DNA from: Diplonema papillatum
Lineage: Eukaryota > Euglenozoa > Diplonemea > Diplonemida > Diplonemidae
Reading direction: 5' to 3'
Assembly (NCBI GenBank): GCA_030068145.1
Contig: JAPJBO010000373.1
Coordinates: 143,831 to 207,830 of the forward strand
DNA length: 64,000 nucleotides
Position numbers and translations under genes: made by a program
Notes under the pieces: generated by a model
Database searches by the model: none
What the model saw: the letters and a program-made list of their open reading frames with translations, nothing else
Told to the model about the DNA's origin: nothing
Shown here: one piece after another, positions 40,775 to 52,436 of the stretch
Layout of the letters: every line of letters begins with the position of its first letter
How positions within the stretch are numbered: the first letter of the stretch is position 1

Positions 40775-42377
40775 TACGATGCCAAAAGGGGGGGGGGGGG
40801 GTTTGGGCGGAAAAATCCCCGCATAGTTCACCAGGGTCTGACGGGTACTGAGGCCCCATACCCTTCCTAAAACATCATTCTGCGTTCAAATACGCCCTCA
40901 GAAGCCTCCGGAGAGCCTTCTATGATGTCCCAAATGCGATTTTGTGGGTTTTTAGGGGGTCCCCCCGCCTGCTGGCCGTAAACCACCATAGAAGACACAT
41001 ACGCAACCTGATGCTGGGTCGCTTCTCTGTGCAAGATCCCAGCCCAAACACACGTTTTCGGCGTTCTCTAGCACTCTCCAGGTGCATTCGACCCTCGGGC
41101 TTCGTGGTTTCTTTCACTCACAGGTGTTCCGGGACGTGCAAAGATAAGGAGAATGGCCCCCTGCATTGGGGACAGACCGAACTACGCCCTGCCTGTCTAT
41201 ACAGGCTTTGGGGTCAACCTGCACTGGCTTTGGCGCCACATCCACCGTTTCGGGCTTCGTTTGTGCTGCTTTGGAGTCCATTAAGAACTCTGGTCTGATT
41301 TGCGGGACGCTTTCCTCGGTTTTGGCGCCCACTTTCACTGTTCTAAGGCCTGTTCAGGCTTCTACCTGCATCATGTTATGCTATTCTGGTGATTCTGCAA
41401 GGCTTGGTGAACGAAGTAGGACAAGCGTTAAGTAACAGGCGATCATCAGCCGTTCTCAAGCGGTTGACTACGACGCGTTCACTTCATGATTTTGAAGCAG
41501 GCTTCACCGCTTTCAGGGCAGGCTTTCAGAGCTTTCCTGGCAATGTCTTCCCTTCTGGCATCTTTCTCACCCATGGCTGCAAAGTGCTTCTCGCTGGATG
41601 TCTTTGCACAGGCGGCACATGACCCGAGGGATGTGTGGCAAGCTCCTGTGCAGTGAGCTTGGTCAGACAAACTGTGTGGCGCACACACCCGCCATGGTCG
41701 GCAGTATCACCTGGGCCACAGTTTGAGTCCTGTTCCGAGACCCGCTCACGGTGAAGTGGCGCCTACTGGGTCGCTTCCTCTCCAGCTTCGGCGCAAAGTC
41801 TTCACCACTGGATGCACTTTGAACGGTGAAGTGGGCACCAAAACCGAGCAAAGCGTCCCGCAAATCAGACCAGAGTTCTTAGTGGATCCCAAAGCAGCAC
41901 AAACGAGACCAAAACGGTGCACATGGCGCCAAGGCGGCGCAATTCGACCCCAAAGCCTGTATAGACAGGCAGGGCGTGGTACGGTCTGTAGGGTCCATTC
42001 GCCTTGTTTTTGCACACCCCGGAACACCTGTAAGCGAGATAATTTATGAAGTCCGAGGGTCGAATGCACCTGGAGAATGATAGAGAACGCCGAAAACGTG
42101 TGTTTAGGCCGAGATTTTGCTCCGAGGAGCGACCCAGCATCAGGTTGCATATGTGTCTTCTATGGCGGTTTACGGCCAGCAGACGGGGGGACCCCCTAAA
42201 AACCCACAAAAATTGCATTTGGGACATCATAGAAGGCTCTCCGGAGGCTTCTGAGGGCGTATTTGAACGCAGAATGATGTTTTAGGAAGGGTATGGGGCC
42301 TCAGTACCCGTCAGACCCTGGTGAACTATGCGGGGATTTTTCCGCCCAAACCCCCCCCCCCCCTTTTGGCATCGACT
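40775..42377. mobile_element. Foldback transposon with arms of about 565 bp
   Basis: 40775-41344 and 41817-42377 are inverted copies over their whole length. Examples: CGATGCCAAAAGGGG at the left end against CCCCTTTTGGCATCG at the right; CACCAGGGTCTGACGGGTAC against GTACCCGTCAGACCCTGGTG; CCTGCCTGTCTATACAGGCT against AGCCTGTATAGACAGGCAGG. The ends carry a G-run and a C-run. A possible 7-bp target duplication, CATATGG, lies at 40768-40774 and 42378-42384. The 470-bp centre (41345-41816) has no transposase; a short Cys-containing ORF on the minus strand is not convincing. Confidence 0.85.
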
Positions 42378-42384
42378 CATATGG

Positions 42385-44668
42385 CCACATGGTTTATTGG
42401 GAAAAATAACTTCCTCTGTTGAAAATGGCTTACGGGGTGTGACGATTTTGTATATTTATTGACAGAATTCCGTTGCACAGGCCCGGACAAATAAACAATA
42501 TTTTGTCCGACTCGGAAGACGATGCCAAAACCCCCCCCTCCCCTTGCACAAATAAAGCATCTTTCGACATCACCCCATACTGGCGGTAACTGGCCCCGAA
42601 ATCTGTGTGTCCCAAAACGAGCCCCAAACGATTTCTTGCGGGCTGAGTCCTCAGAAGGCACACGAAATGGGCCCAGGTGGGCCCCAGAGCGAGCTCACAG
42701 CACCAGGGAGGGAGCCTCCAAAACGGAGTAATTTTAGGGCCTCGCCACTACTCAAACTAATCAAACACTTTATGGCCTCCAGCGGGAAAATCCAGACTTC
42801 AAAACGACAAGATCGGCTGTGTTCCGCCCTGATTAGCCACCAGTTGGTCCAGTGCCTGCGGTGTACAGGCACACCCTGTGTAGAATTGTGATATGCACGG
42901 TTAGTTAGTCGTCCAATTCACCCCGGATTCCTCCGTGCTCCCTGCAAAGTGCACCACACTGTGCAGGTCTGCTTTTCAGAGAACTTGGGGCTTGATAAAC
43001 GATTGAATCCTTCGGGGTAAGCCGGTTCATCCCTATCCCCTGGCACTGCATCGAATTGCTCGCCGCTCGTGACTCGGGGTTGCAAACCTCCCTCGGGACT
43101 AAAACCGATACCTCGACAAAATAAACGGAAATTCTTCCCTACCTTGCCGAAGAAATGCTTATTATTATCGTTGTAGTAGCACCTGATCCACGTTTATGTA
43201 TATTCACGTGTTATGTCACATGCTATCTTTTTTTTCTACCATGTGGAACCCCACAACCAGTAGATCGTGAAGAACTGCCTTTGCCTCTACCCCATCGATA
43301 CCTCTGCGTGCCCCATTGCTTACAGGGGGCTCGATCTGTGATTAGATGATTGCCTCAACCTCGCAGGTCATAGATGAGGTTGATGACTCGCTTCTCCTGG
43401 ATATTGAACTAATTCAAGCAATCTTGTACGTATATTGTTGCGCCCTGCATCCCTTCGAAATGAGTCTAGGCGGCTCTCTGAGTCTTTTGAGTACCCAGGG
43501 CCCGAAGCCCACCTTTTTTGTAGTTCTATATCTCAGCACGTTCCACAGCACGAAGGGTAGAGCTTGCACTTGAGTCCATAGCCGACCCACGATGATTGGC
43601 CCCCGGGTCACCAAAGATGCAATCACCCAACCATAGCCATTGACCTCTACGTTTGCCGAAATCCTATACGAAACTATGTTTACATCTGAGTGAGAAAAAT
43701 AGTCAAAGGAAAGAACTTCCGTAAACAGCCATAAAAAGCCTTGTCCACAGCCAGTGGCTCATATATGGGGTCTGGTGCTCGGACCTTCTAGTAGCCCGAA
43801 CACGGAAAACAAAAAAATCAAAGAAACGCCGTCACAAGCAACTGACTGAGCGAATATTGCCGGAAACCAAACCGAGAACAAACGACTTCCTGAGCGGTAG
43901 AGATCCCGCCAAGGAGAAACCACCCCTGGGTGAGGTCTGACACTTGCTGTCGTCGGGAAGGGGGCTGGGGAGGAAAAATAAGAAGCAGGAAACACAACAC
44001 ATAGGAGATTTAACAAATCCCGACACATCTCAATCAAAAAGATCCTGTTCATGCCAATTTTCAAGGAATAGCTCGCGCGACCTCTTGAGTTTATGCTGCT
44101 AACGATTGCGGTGGTCGGAAATCCGAACGCTGCCTGAGGTGCCAATCACAGCACGAAGAGGAAAGCATTTTTTCGAGACCCCCTGGAAAGAAGTAAAAGC
44201 AAAGAAAAGAAGGAAATTGGCATCTGAGCCCAGAAACCCGTTTTGGTTGTAAAGCCGGTGCATCACACATGGGGAAAGGAGGTTCTGCATCGTAAAAGGG
44301 CTACGGTTCTGCACCTCGGGTAGATTCCCGTACACCAGACACTTTTGGTTCCAGCCCGGTTCGATAGGTTATGCGTATGAAGATTCCTTGGAGCCTACTG
44401 AGCTTTGATGCACTGCCACTCCTCCCGCGAGCCCTCCACGTTATCTTACGCATGCGCTGTCCTGGCGTACTAGCCTTGTACTCGCCACCACTACTACTGT
44501 AGCAAGTGGTAACTTCTTTAGAAGTCGACGTTTTTCTCAAGACCCCAAGCCGCATTGTTTCGGCGGGGTTCAAGATCACGGGTTTGCCCGATTAATTGCA
44601 CACATGCACAATGCCGGCTAGCATTTGGTCACTACAAATCCACAATTAGAGTAGGAGTCATCCTGGTT
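42385..44668. other. No recognisable gene
   Basis: 2.3 kb with short ORFs only. TCTGACACTTGCTGTCGTCG at 43936 is shared with 911 and 32206. Confidence 0.35.
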
Positions 44669-44717
44669 CTCCCACGCTCGTTCAGTCGAAAAAAGCACCG
44701 GGCCGTCCCTCCGAGTA
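44669..44717 (+). repeat. Partial copy of the 210-bp dispersed repeat (3' end)
   Basis: GCACCGGGCCGTCCCTCCGA matches GCACCGGACGGCCCCTCCGA at 39019. Confidence 0.5.
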
Positions 44718-46385
44718 ATTTGAAGAAAACGAAACCTATTTGACGAAAAGATCAACCGGAGACCTTTCCCGGGGTTTCACAACAAAGAAACAATCTCCAA
44801 AATCAGTCGAATTAGCAGCAATCCTGACTCTCGCCCTTCCTAGCACTTTGCAAGAGTTCTCTGGCTCGCGCTCATCTCGTCTTCCTCTGTGTGTGACAAC
44901 GCGTGATTTGGTCTCCCGTTCACCCTCCCTCTCTATCTCCGGTCAAGTGGCTACCGATTTTCCAAACTAAAGCATCAAGGTGTACAGAAGTGAGGCGACC
45001 GGCAACTCCTCGGAGAGATGGTCCCTGCACTCCAACTCGTCTGTAGCTCTCAAGGCGTGCCGCACCTTGGGGATTGGCGCTCGCGCTGAACAAGCTCGGC
45101 GAGACGGTCAGCCGCAGGGCAGAGCGGGCGGGGTTGTGGCACTGTGCTGCCTCCGGGGCAAGCTTTGCAAGCTGTGGTTGACCGTCACGTTCCTGGACCA
45201 GGCGCCGCTTTTTCTTTTTCTTCTTCTTTCAACAAAACTACGCATTTCTTCTCTTCTTCATCTTCTTTCACACTGCCTTTTCCTTGCGATTGCAAATAGG
45301 CGGTCACGGGAGCAAACCCTCACGTGCTCGGCGTTTTCCCATTTCCCAAGTACATACAACAAAAACATCAAGGCGTGGCGCACCTTGGCGCTTGCGCTGA
45401 ACGCGAGCCTGTAGAAACGGTTAGCCACAGGGCAGAGCGGACGGAGCTAGCTTTGCAGCTGCTGCCGACTCAAGCTTTGCATGCTGCGGCTATTCGTTCC
45501 GCTCTTCGAGCAGCGAGTGCTCGCCGGTCATATTCCGACACATGCATCCGATTCTCATGTGATATACTCTCGCATGAAAGTCGTTTCCTGTCATGTGACA
45601 CGTGAGGAAAGCGAATGCTGGCAGATGTTTTCTATGCATTATCGCCCCGAAGAACGTTTCGGGAGGGTCATTTTGAACGGCCTGGGCAGCGGCGGTGTGC
45701 GGCTGTGCGATCTGTTCTGGCCCTCTTTGCCTACGATTGCTCTTGTCCTTTTCCACCCTATGTCCTTTTTCGTCGTTTTTTGTCTTTTTCAATCATGACT
45801 GTGGCTGAAAAGGATGAAAAAGGAAGGTGCGTGCATTGGTACGATGACTGATGCGACACCCAAACCGTGTCGTGTCACCAGTTGTCGAACGACGAAACGA
45901 AACGCGAGAAGTTTTAGATATATGAGCCGGTCCACCCCCCGGCTGATAGACTGTGATAGACAGCAGCAGTTTCAGATTAGTGACTTTGATCAAAGTAACA
46001 TCAAGACAGTCCTTCCAAAGACCAGCCACAGCCAACGCCGCGTGGGTGCGGGCTTTAGTAAATAATCATGTTTGGGACCCCCGATTGACGGTACCTGCAC
46101 CCAAGGGTGCCGATGGTACGAAGATGCCCGCGACCGGCAATTAGCTCGCATCGGGGAGGTGACGCTACCCACCTGGACGAGGTGTCCTGCTGTCCCACCC
46201 ATAGCAGCAGGTACGTAGTAGCAGCTACGTACACCGCGTTCCTCCCTGCCGACACTCAGGTTCCGCACTGATGATAGTCCGCCGTGGCTAAAGAACACGC
46301 TGCAAGACAAGTGCGGTGTTGAGCACACCGCTCCCACCCACCATTCCAAGCCCTCACCGCGGCATGTGAACCTCTCGTTGATAAA
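44718..46385. other. No recognisable gene; internal duplication
   Basis: 45046-45131 and 45366-45450 are direct copies (CAAGGCGTGCCGCACCTTGG against CAAGGCGTGGCGCACCTTGG, then GCAGGGCAGAGCGGGCGG against CACAGGGCAGAGCGGACGG). Each is followed by AAGCTTTGCAAGCTG or AAGCTTTGCATGCTG. GACACTCAGGTTCCGCACTG near 46252 recurs near 5881. No gene is seen. Confidence 0.4.
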
Positions 46386-46429
46386 CAGGCTCCGCAGCAA
46401 AGTGAGGAATCACTTTGCTGCGGAGCCTG
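46386..46429. repeat. Perfect 20-bp hairpin with GGAA tetraloop
   Basis: CAGGCTCCGCAGCAAAGTGA (46386-46405) is the exact reverse complement of 46410-46429, separated only by GGAA. Confidence 0.85.
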
Positions 46430-46767
46430 ATTACCCACGACCCCGCCACGGCACACAAAGCCTTCGCTTTGCTGTTGCTCCGTCATAGGGTGCACGTGCA
46501 GGGTGCTGTAGTTGCCTTGTCAAAAGCTTTTTGTGTCTAACAAATGCACTTTGTCACAAAAACCGATCGATGGCAGCGTACTATCCTCGCTCCCGTTAGA
46601 ACGAAGTGCGCACGAACAAAGGAAGCGCCAGATCCGTTTTTCATTTCACTTTCACTCTAAAAAGATATGCCATCTAAATGATGCATGTTCAGGTTTACCC
46701 CCGGTTTCACAGTCGGGTACTGAAGGAAAAACAGCCCCCCCCCCCCCCCCCCCCCCGGGTCAATCGC
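46430..46767. other. Spacer ending in a poly-C run
   Basis: No gene. A run of 22 C lies at 46735-46756, directly before the left end of the next element. Confidence 0.5.
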
Positions 46768-47145
46768 ATTTAGTGATGCAGGGTCGAATTTGGTGACGCC
46801 GAATTTGGTGACGCTGCTCCGAATTTAGTGTTGCAAGGTCGAATTTAGTGACGCAAGTCGAATTTGGTGTATTTGAGCCGAATTTAGTGATTTTGGGCCG
46901 AATTTAGTGCTGCAGCGTCGAATATGGTGATGCAGATTTTATTTGGTGACACCGCATTTTGGCCGAATTTGGTGATGTAAGTCGGATTTGGTGGCGCAGG
47001 GCCGAATTCAGTGATGCAGCGCCGAATTTGGTGACGCGAGCGGGATTTTGGGTCGCGGTGTAGTGATGCCAGGGTCGAATTTGGTGATGCAGGGTCGAAT
47101 TTGGTGAACGAATTTAGTCGCACAGAGTCGAATTTGGTGACACAG
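46768..47145 (+). repeat. GAATTTGGTGACGC subterminal array
   Basis: More than a dozen irregularly spaced units of CGAATTTRGTG followed by AYGC or similar. Confidence 0.85.
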
Positions 47146-47149
47146 GACA

Positions 47150-48120
47150 ACCCACCCAAACCCGCACACCCCGCAAACCCGCTTACCCGAACCCGCAAAC
47201 CCGCATACCCAAACCCCGCATACCCGAACCCGCAAACCCCGCATAGCCGAACCTGCAAACCCGCATACCCGAGCCCGCAAACCCGGCATACCCTAACCCG
47301 CCCGCATACCCTAACCCGCAAACCCTAACCCGCATACCCGCATAGCCGAACCCGCAAACCCCGATACCCGAACCCGCAAATCCGCATACCCAAACCCCGC
47401 ATACCCGCAAACCCGCATACCCAAACCCCGCATACCCGAACCCGCAAACCTCGCATACCCGAACCCGCAAATCCGCATACCCGAGCCCGCAAACCCCGCA
47501 CACCCTAACCCGCATATCCTAACCCGCAAACCCTAACCCGCATACCCGCATAACCGAACCTGCAAACCCGCATACCCGAGCCCGCAAACCCCGCATACCC
47601 TAACCCGCATATCCTAACCCGCAAACCCTAACCCGCATACCCGCATAGCCGAACCCGCAAACCCCGCATACCCGCAAACCCGCATACCCAAACCCCGCAT
47701 ACCCGAACCCGCAAACCCCGCATACCCGAACCCGCAAACCCGCATACCCGAGCCCGCAAACCCCGCACACCCTAACCCGCATATCCTAACCCGCAAACCC
47801 TAACCCGCATATCCGCATAACCGAACCTGCAAACCCGCATACCCGAGCCCGCAAACCCGCATACCCTAACCCGCATATCCTAACCCCGCAAACCCTAACC
47901 CGCATACCCGCATAGCCGAACCCGCAAACCCCGCATACCCGCAACCCGCATACCCAAACCCGCATACCCGAACCCGCAAACCCCGCATACCCGAACCCGC
48001 AAACCCGCATACCCGAGCCCGCAAACCCCGCATACCCTAACCCGCATATCCTAAAAACCCGCAAACCCGCATACCCGTACCCGCAAACCTGCATACCCAA
48101 ACCCCGCAAACCCGAGCCCG
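47150..48120. repeat. Telomere-like satellite of CCCGCAAACCCGCATACC
   Basis: About 1 kb of variants of ACCCGCATACCCGA, ACCCGCAAACCCC and CCCTAACCCGCATATCC, with higher-order copies near 47270-47530, 47530-47800 and 47800-48060. The other strand reads GGGTTTGCGGGTTAGGGTAT. Open frames here (Arg/Val/Cys/Gly/Tyr repeats) are by-products of the repetition. Confidence 0.9.
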
Positions 48121-48292
48121 CTTACCATGAAATTCGTACTTGCAAACCCCCAAGATAATCAAAAAAATATTCCGTACCTCAAAAGGCGCTGTGTCACTAA
48201 ATTCGGCGCTGCGTCACTAAATTCGGCGTCACCAGTTTGCACTTGCGTCACTAAATTCGGCGTCACCAAATTCGAAATAAATCACTAAATTA

Positions 48293-48500
48293 CACGGTGG
48301 ACCGGTCATGGTCATGACCGCATGTTTGACCGGTCAGTTTTTGACCGGTCAGCTGAGAAAGTTATGCGGTCATTTACCGCATACCTTGCGGTCAATGACC
48401 GCACCCTTGCGGTCATTGGCCGCACCCTTGCGGTCAATGACCGCAACATTGCGGTCAATGACCGCAATGTTGCGGTCATTGAACGCATCCTGTGGTAAGC
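48293..48500. repeat. Element D left subterminal array
   Basis: Tandem units of TTGCGGTCAATGACCGCA with small variants (CATTGGCCGCA, CATTTACCGCA), plus three GACCGGTCA units at the tip. Confidence 0.9.
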
Positions 48501-49571
48501 CACAAGGATTCCTGCCTTTTTGGGTTGAAAATCACCCGGTCTCGGTCTCTCTCTTTTCTGGTAAACGTGCTTCTGCGTTTCGGGGGTCAGAAACGCTGGT
48601 TGGAGAAAAGGTGTGTTGGGTGTCACCTACAGGGCTTTTTTGTGGGATTTCTGAGGTCACGATCACACGGTGTGCTCCAGCACCGGGTGAACTGTGCAGT
48701 CCATTTTGCGGGTGTCACACCTGCACCTGTGTAAAGTTTAGATGGCTTCGAAGTTGTAGACGTTGGAGTGCCGCGGTCTTGACCAGGACTCGTCTGGCCG
48801 CTCGCGCTCCGATCTGTGCCAAGCAGTCGGGGCGCGAGCGGAGGCACCAAATTTATGGCCTCATACGTCACGAACCTTGTGCGCCCTGGACGCCCGCATA
48901 CTCGAGGTTCTAAGCAGCGCCAGAAACTCGCCCAGAATCTGCGGAGCAGCGCCGTGGTCATGGACGGCATCGAAGATCGTCCTGAACTCCTTCACGCCCG
49001 GCGGCTTCGCCCGCCGTGGGTCCGGCGACTCCTCCTGAGGACAGCCATCATCCTACTCACGCTCTTTCATTGAGCGGGTCGTACGCCGCCGCTTTGTTCT
49101 CCGCCAGCACGGACGCCATGATGTTTAGGGGAGCAACAGGCGACCACCGCCACCGTAGGGCCCGACGCCCATGCCTCGACACTTGGGCCTGTAGTCCGTG
49201 GCTCTCGGAGCAGGGAGCCCCGGGGCTGGTCGGTGCCCGGGGCTCAGCCCCGGAGCGCTCCAGGAGCCCGACAGGGACGGGCATAGAACACACTTTCTAC
49301 TGTTTTCCAGGTAGATCCGTTCCCAGCCGCGAGCGAGGCGACTCCTCGACTCGTCTGTGGGAGAGCGGCAGAAGAGGATAAAGGCCTCCCAGAGCTTGTA
49401 TTTCCCAGCACCTTTCTTTCTTGTCCTGCTCATCCGCACCCAGTTCACTTTGGTCGTCAACGCAAACCCGTCAACGCTCTCGTCCTCCGAATCTTCATCG
49501 ACGGGTGAAGATCAGAGCCAAAGGGGACAACTTTATCGGTCTCAGGGGTGAACACCGACGACCCCCTGCAG
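48501..49571. other. Element D interior, no credible gene
   Basis: GC-rich, with overlapping ORFs in several frames and no recognised domain. Confidence 0.35.
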
Positions 49572-50633
49572 ATGGCGCGGTACATGGCGCAGCTTGGGTG
49601 CGGCGGCCATCACTCAGCTGCCACTCGGACGGTGTTAGCGAGTTTTCAGATTTTTCTGGACTCGGTGCCGTCGCCGCCAAAGAACCTGGCAGACCAGATC
49701 ACTGCCTGGGGAGCTTGGCCGACGGCCGCCGCCCAGGCTTTGATGTGGGCAAGGGGCGGTACGGACTCGTTGCCGCTCCTCTATCCGCATCGTGCTGCGG
49801 CACCTCGATGGGATCTCGGGCCCGAACTTCCTGCTTTTCCCGGGCCACGAGTACCAACAACTGCTCGGGACCTGAAGTCCTATTTCTTCCAATTCCCAGT
49901 AGGACGGCCGACGCCGGGGAGCCCAACGGGCTACGAGATGAGGCCAATTTTCCGCGGCGGCGAGGAGACGATGGGAGTCTTGGAGACGCAGCTGAAGGCG
50001 AGCGGTGAGGCGTGGGGGATGGACCTTTTCCCGACGTACGGAAGAGAGAGGGCGGAGCGTGCAGCGAGATGGACGGCCTTCGACGACACCACGGAGAAGA
50101 AGAAGGGCAAGAAGTCGGCCGTTGTCGGAGGAGACCCGTGGCTCGTACCGGAAGGGATTCCCCGACACGAAAAGTGGGGTGAGCGGAAAATGTGTGCCGA
50201 GCACCGGATGACGCAGTGCACCACATGTAAGACGACAACGGAATGCTGTCGCAACCATCACCACCGATGTCTCGACCATGAGATGCCGACGTGCGACAGC
50301 TGCAAGAAACACGCCGACCTGAGGAGTAGGAGACGCGGGCACTGCTGCAGGGAAGGGCACCACCGGGCGGCCGTGGCGAGAGGAGAAGAATCAACGACGA
50401 AGAAGAGGAAGGCGGAGCCGGAGGGCCCCGCGTCAGCGCCGAGACAGGCGAAGCGTGAGAACGTGGTGCTCGTTCTGCCGGAAGCAGCGGAAGGCGAGCG
50501 AGGACCCGCAACATCGGCATCGACTTCAGCAGCGAAGGTCGGGAAGACGGCGCTTTCTTCGGGCTTCGGACCAGGAGACCCGACGGGGGCGTGGCTCTGT
50601 ATTGGTGGCGCCTGGGCAGGTCGTTTTCTATGA
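49572..50633 (+). CDS. Cys/His-rich protein encoded by element D
   Basis: 353 residues from the ATG at 49572; the frame also has a GTG eight codons earlier. The N-terminal half is not recognised. A dense Cys/His cluster follows (CAEHRMTQCTTCKTTTECC, HHHRCLDHEMPTCDSCKK, GHCCREGHH), arranged like two or more zinc-binding knuckles. Next come a basic stretch (TTKKRKAEPEG) that could be a nuclear signal and an acidic/Ala tail (LPEAAEGERGPATSASTSAA). Relatives of parts of it occur at 51297-51554 (minus) and 61239-61511, the latter inside another transposon, so the protein belongs to these elements and is not a host gene. It could be an accessory DNA-binding protein or the end of an unknown transposase. 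No catalytic motif is identified. Confidence 0.55.
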   Translation: MARYMAQLGCGGHHSAATRTVLASFQIFLDSVPSPPKNLADQITAWGAWPTAAAQALMWARGGTDSLPLLYPHRAAAPRWDLGPELPAFPGPRVPTTARDLKSYFFQFPVGRPTPGSPTGYEMRPIFRGGEETMGVLETQLKASGEAWGMDLFPTYGRERAERAARWTAFDDTTEKKKGKKSAVVGGDPWLVPEGIPRHEKWGERKMCAEHRMTQCTTCKTTTECCRNHHHRCLDHEMPTCDSCKKHADLRSRRRGHCCREGHHRAAVARGEESTTKKRKAEPEGPASAPRQAKRENVVLVLPEAAEGERGPATSASTSAAKVGKTALSSGFGPGDPTGAWLCIGGAWAGRFL

Positions 50634-51296
50634 TTGCGCAGGACTCTGATTTTGTCATCACGGAGCTTGCCGGGGACGACAGGATAGTCTGGTACGACGA
50701 CTGGGCCCTCGTCGGTGCCTGTCCGGGCGCGCTTCGCGCTGTGCGCAACCGGGTCCTGCAGCGTGCCCGTATGGTGCGCATGATGGTCAAGGACGAGTAG
50801 TCTGTCCTCGAGCAAGGACGAGAAGTCTGTCCTCGAGCCCAGCTCGACGCCGGTTGTCCTGGGAGTCGAGTTTGACTTCGCAGCGAAGAGGTACCGGCTA
50901 TAGCAAGGGTGGGTGCAGAAGCCGCACCTCCTCTTTTGCTCTGTCGATTTGACGCAAATGACTCTGCGCGGCGTCTGGAAGTCGTCGAGAGATCGCCATT
51001 TGAGCGCGGATGGTGACCCTGGCGCACCAGGTCCTGACCGGTTCCCTGGGCTGGGAGTCGCTAGTCCGCGTGAGGGACGATATCGTTCCGTTCCTGCGGG
51101 GGTGAGCCGGCGTCTATCGGACAACCGGTGGGTCGGCTTCGACTCGAAGCTGCACCCTCGTGGAGGCGTGGTCCGATGCCAGCACGCAGGGACGGGCACT
51201 CAGGGAGTTGATGCACCACGAAAGTCGAAAAGAGATTTGGGATAGCATGCAAGAATCTGTAGCGATAATCTGCATCGCCGGTTCGCACGTGATGTG

Positions 51297-51554
51297 TCAC
51301 GCTTTCGCCTCTTTAGCCCCCTCGGGCGATGGCCGCGCTTCGATGGGCGTTCTACGCCGTTTTGTTGTCGGCTCCGACGCAGAGTTCGTCCGCTTCTTCG
51401 CTCGCGTCAGTGCCGTCTTCTTGACCCTCGCCGCTGGCTTTAATGTTGATGTTGCGGGTCTCTGATGTTGTTTGTCTTCTGCTGCTTCAGGTAGCATTCC
51501 GGGTGTGCTCTTTGTCGCTTTGACGATACGTGGCGAGCAACGTTTTTCCCTCAT
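51297..51554 (-). pseudogene. Inverted fragment related to the element D protein tail
   Basis: The minus-strand frame contains LPEAAEDKQHQRPATSTLKP then AARVKKTAL, parallel to LPEAAEGERGPATSASTSAA then KVGKTAL in the gene at 49572-50633, followed by a different basic end (TTKRRRTPIEARPSPEG). It is a partial copy in opposite orientation within the same element. Confidence 0.5.
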
Positions 51555-52267
51555 GTGGAAACCGAGTCAGTAATCGGTTCCCTCAACCCGCTGACCATGA
51601 TTGGCGCTGATGCTCGATTCGATTGTACTTACGGTGAGGCAGTTTCTCACTGGCGTTGTGGTGGATGGAAGGTGACCTCGCCCAAGCTCGTTTCCCGGGT
51701 TAAGGCAGTCACTCAACATTCCCTTGCGCTAGTGATATCAGTTACAAAGACGTGTTCTTACTTTTCCCTTTCTTCTGGGCAGTTCTCGTCAGACAATACG
51801 AAGAGCAGAAATTCCATGGCGATGTGGGCCCCGTAGAGATGTCCCGCAGCACATCTTCTTTGCCGAGCTGACGACAGCAAAGTTTGCGACTCCGCTGTCG
51901 ACAAGTAGAATCTTTGTCGACAACTTGCCTTTGTTTGTGCGCTCGCAGCCTTTGTTCGCACTTTCTCTCGTTGAAGAGATATTGTGCTATTTGCAAAGGC
52001 TGCCTTCCTGTTGAAATCATCTGTTCTCATAGTAGTGGACGCCACACTAATTTTTGTGTACGCCGGACACAACTGTTTGCGAGACTGGAGGCACTCGTTG
52101 CATCGAAGAGTTTGCAAAGGTCGACAGTCAACCTTGGGTTTTACATCGTCTGTTACGATGGAAAGGTGCGTGGCGTCCCGTGTCTTTCTTCGCACGGGCT
52201 CACCGTCGCATCGTTTGAGAGAACTACACCACACCAGGCTCGTTGCCAATCAAAAAACTGTCAGCTG

Positions 52268-52320
52268 CCCGTGAAAGTGTCTCACTCCTCTGCGAGGTCG
52301 GTTTGAGACGCTTTCACGGG
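52268..52320. repeat. 17-bp hairpin near the right end of element D
   Basis: CCCGTGAAAGTGTCTCA (52268-52284) pairs with TGAGACGCTTTCACGGG (52304-52320), one G-T pair. A second hairpin, CACTTACA (52335-52342) / TGTAAGTG (52351-52358), follows. Confidence 0.75.
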
Positions 52321-52436
52321 TAAAAAGGGTGAGCCACTTACACGTATAGTTGTAAGTGCGTACTTCGAGAATTAGGCCTTGCATGGGTACACTTTGCTGC
52401 CTATTTTACCTTGCAAACTGTCATAAGTACCGGTTA

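Larger units (their letters stand above)
46768..48290. mobile_element. Element A: inverted subterminal arrays around a telomere-like satellite
   Basis: Left ATTTAGTGAT (46768) then TCGAATTTGGTGACGCC (46784-46800); right GGCGTCACCAAATTCGA (48259-48275) then ATCACTAAAT (48281-48290): exact inversions with 6- and 5-bp gaps. Inward of each TIR, further GAATTTRGTGAYGC units run forward on the left (to about 47145) and inverted on the right (48186-48290). The interior is the satellite at 47150-48120. There is no transposase. No target duplication is seen; element D abuts the right end. Confidence 0.75.

Noticed and set aside
47160-48120. Several long minus-strand ORFs of the MRVRVCGVCGLGYAG type
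   Set aside because: They are frames of the satellite; the repetition lacks stops and all phases give similar Gly/Tyr/Arg/Cys repeats.
47150-48120. A true telomere or internal telomere block
   Set aside because: CCCTAA occurs, but most units are CCCGCAAACCC or CCCGCATACCC, the array is internal and bounded by inverted arrays, and no regular heptamer is present.
49699-51199. Minus-strand ORFs of 242-442 codons over the element D gene
   Set aside because: Overlapping frames in GC-rich sequence opposite the Cys/His-rich ORF, Ser/Arg/Pro-rich without any domain.
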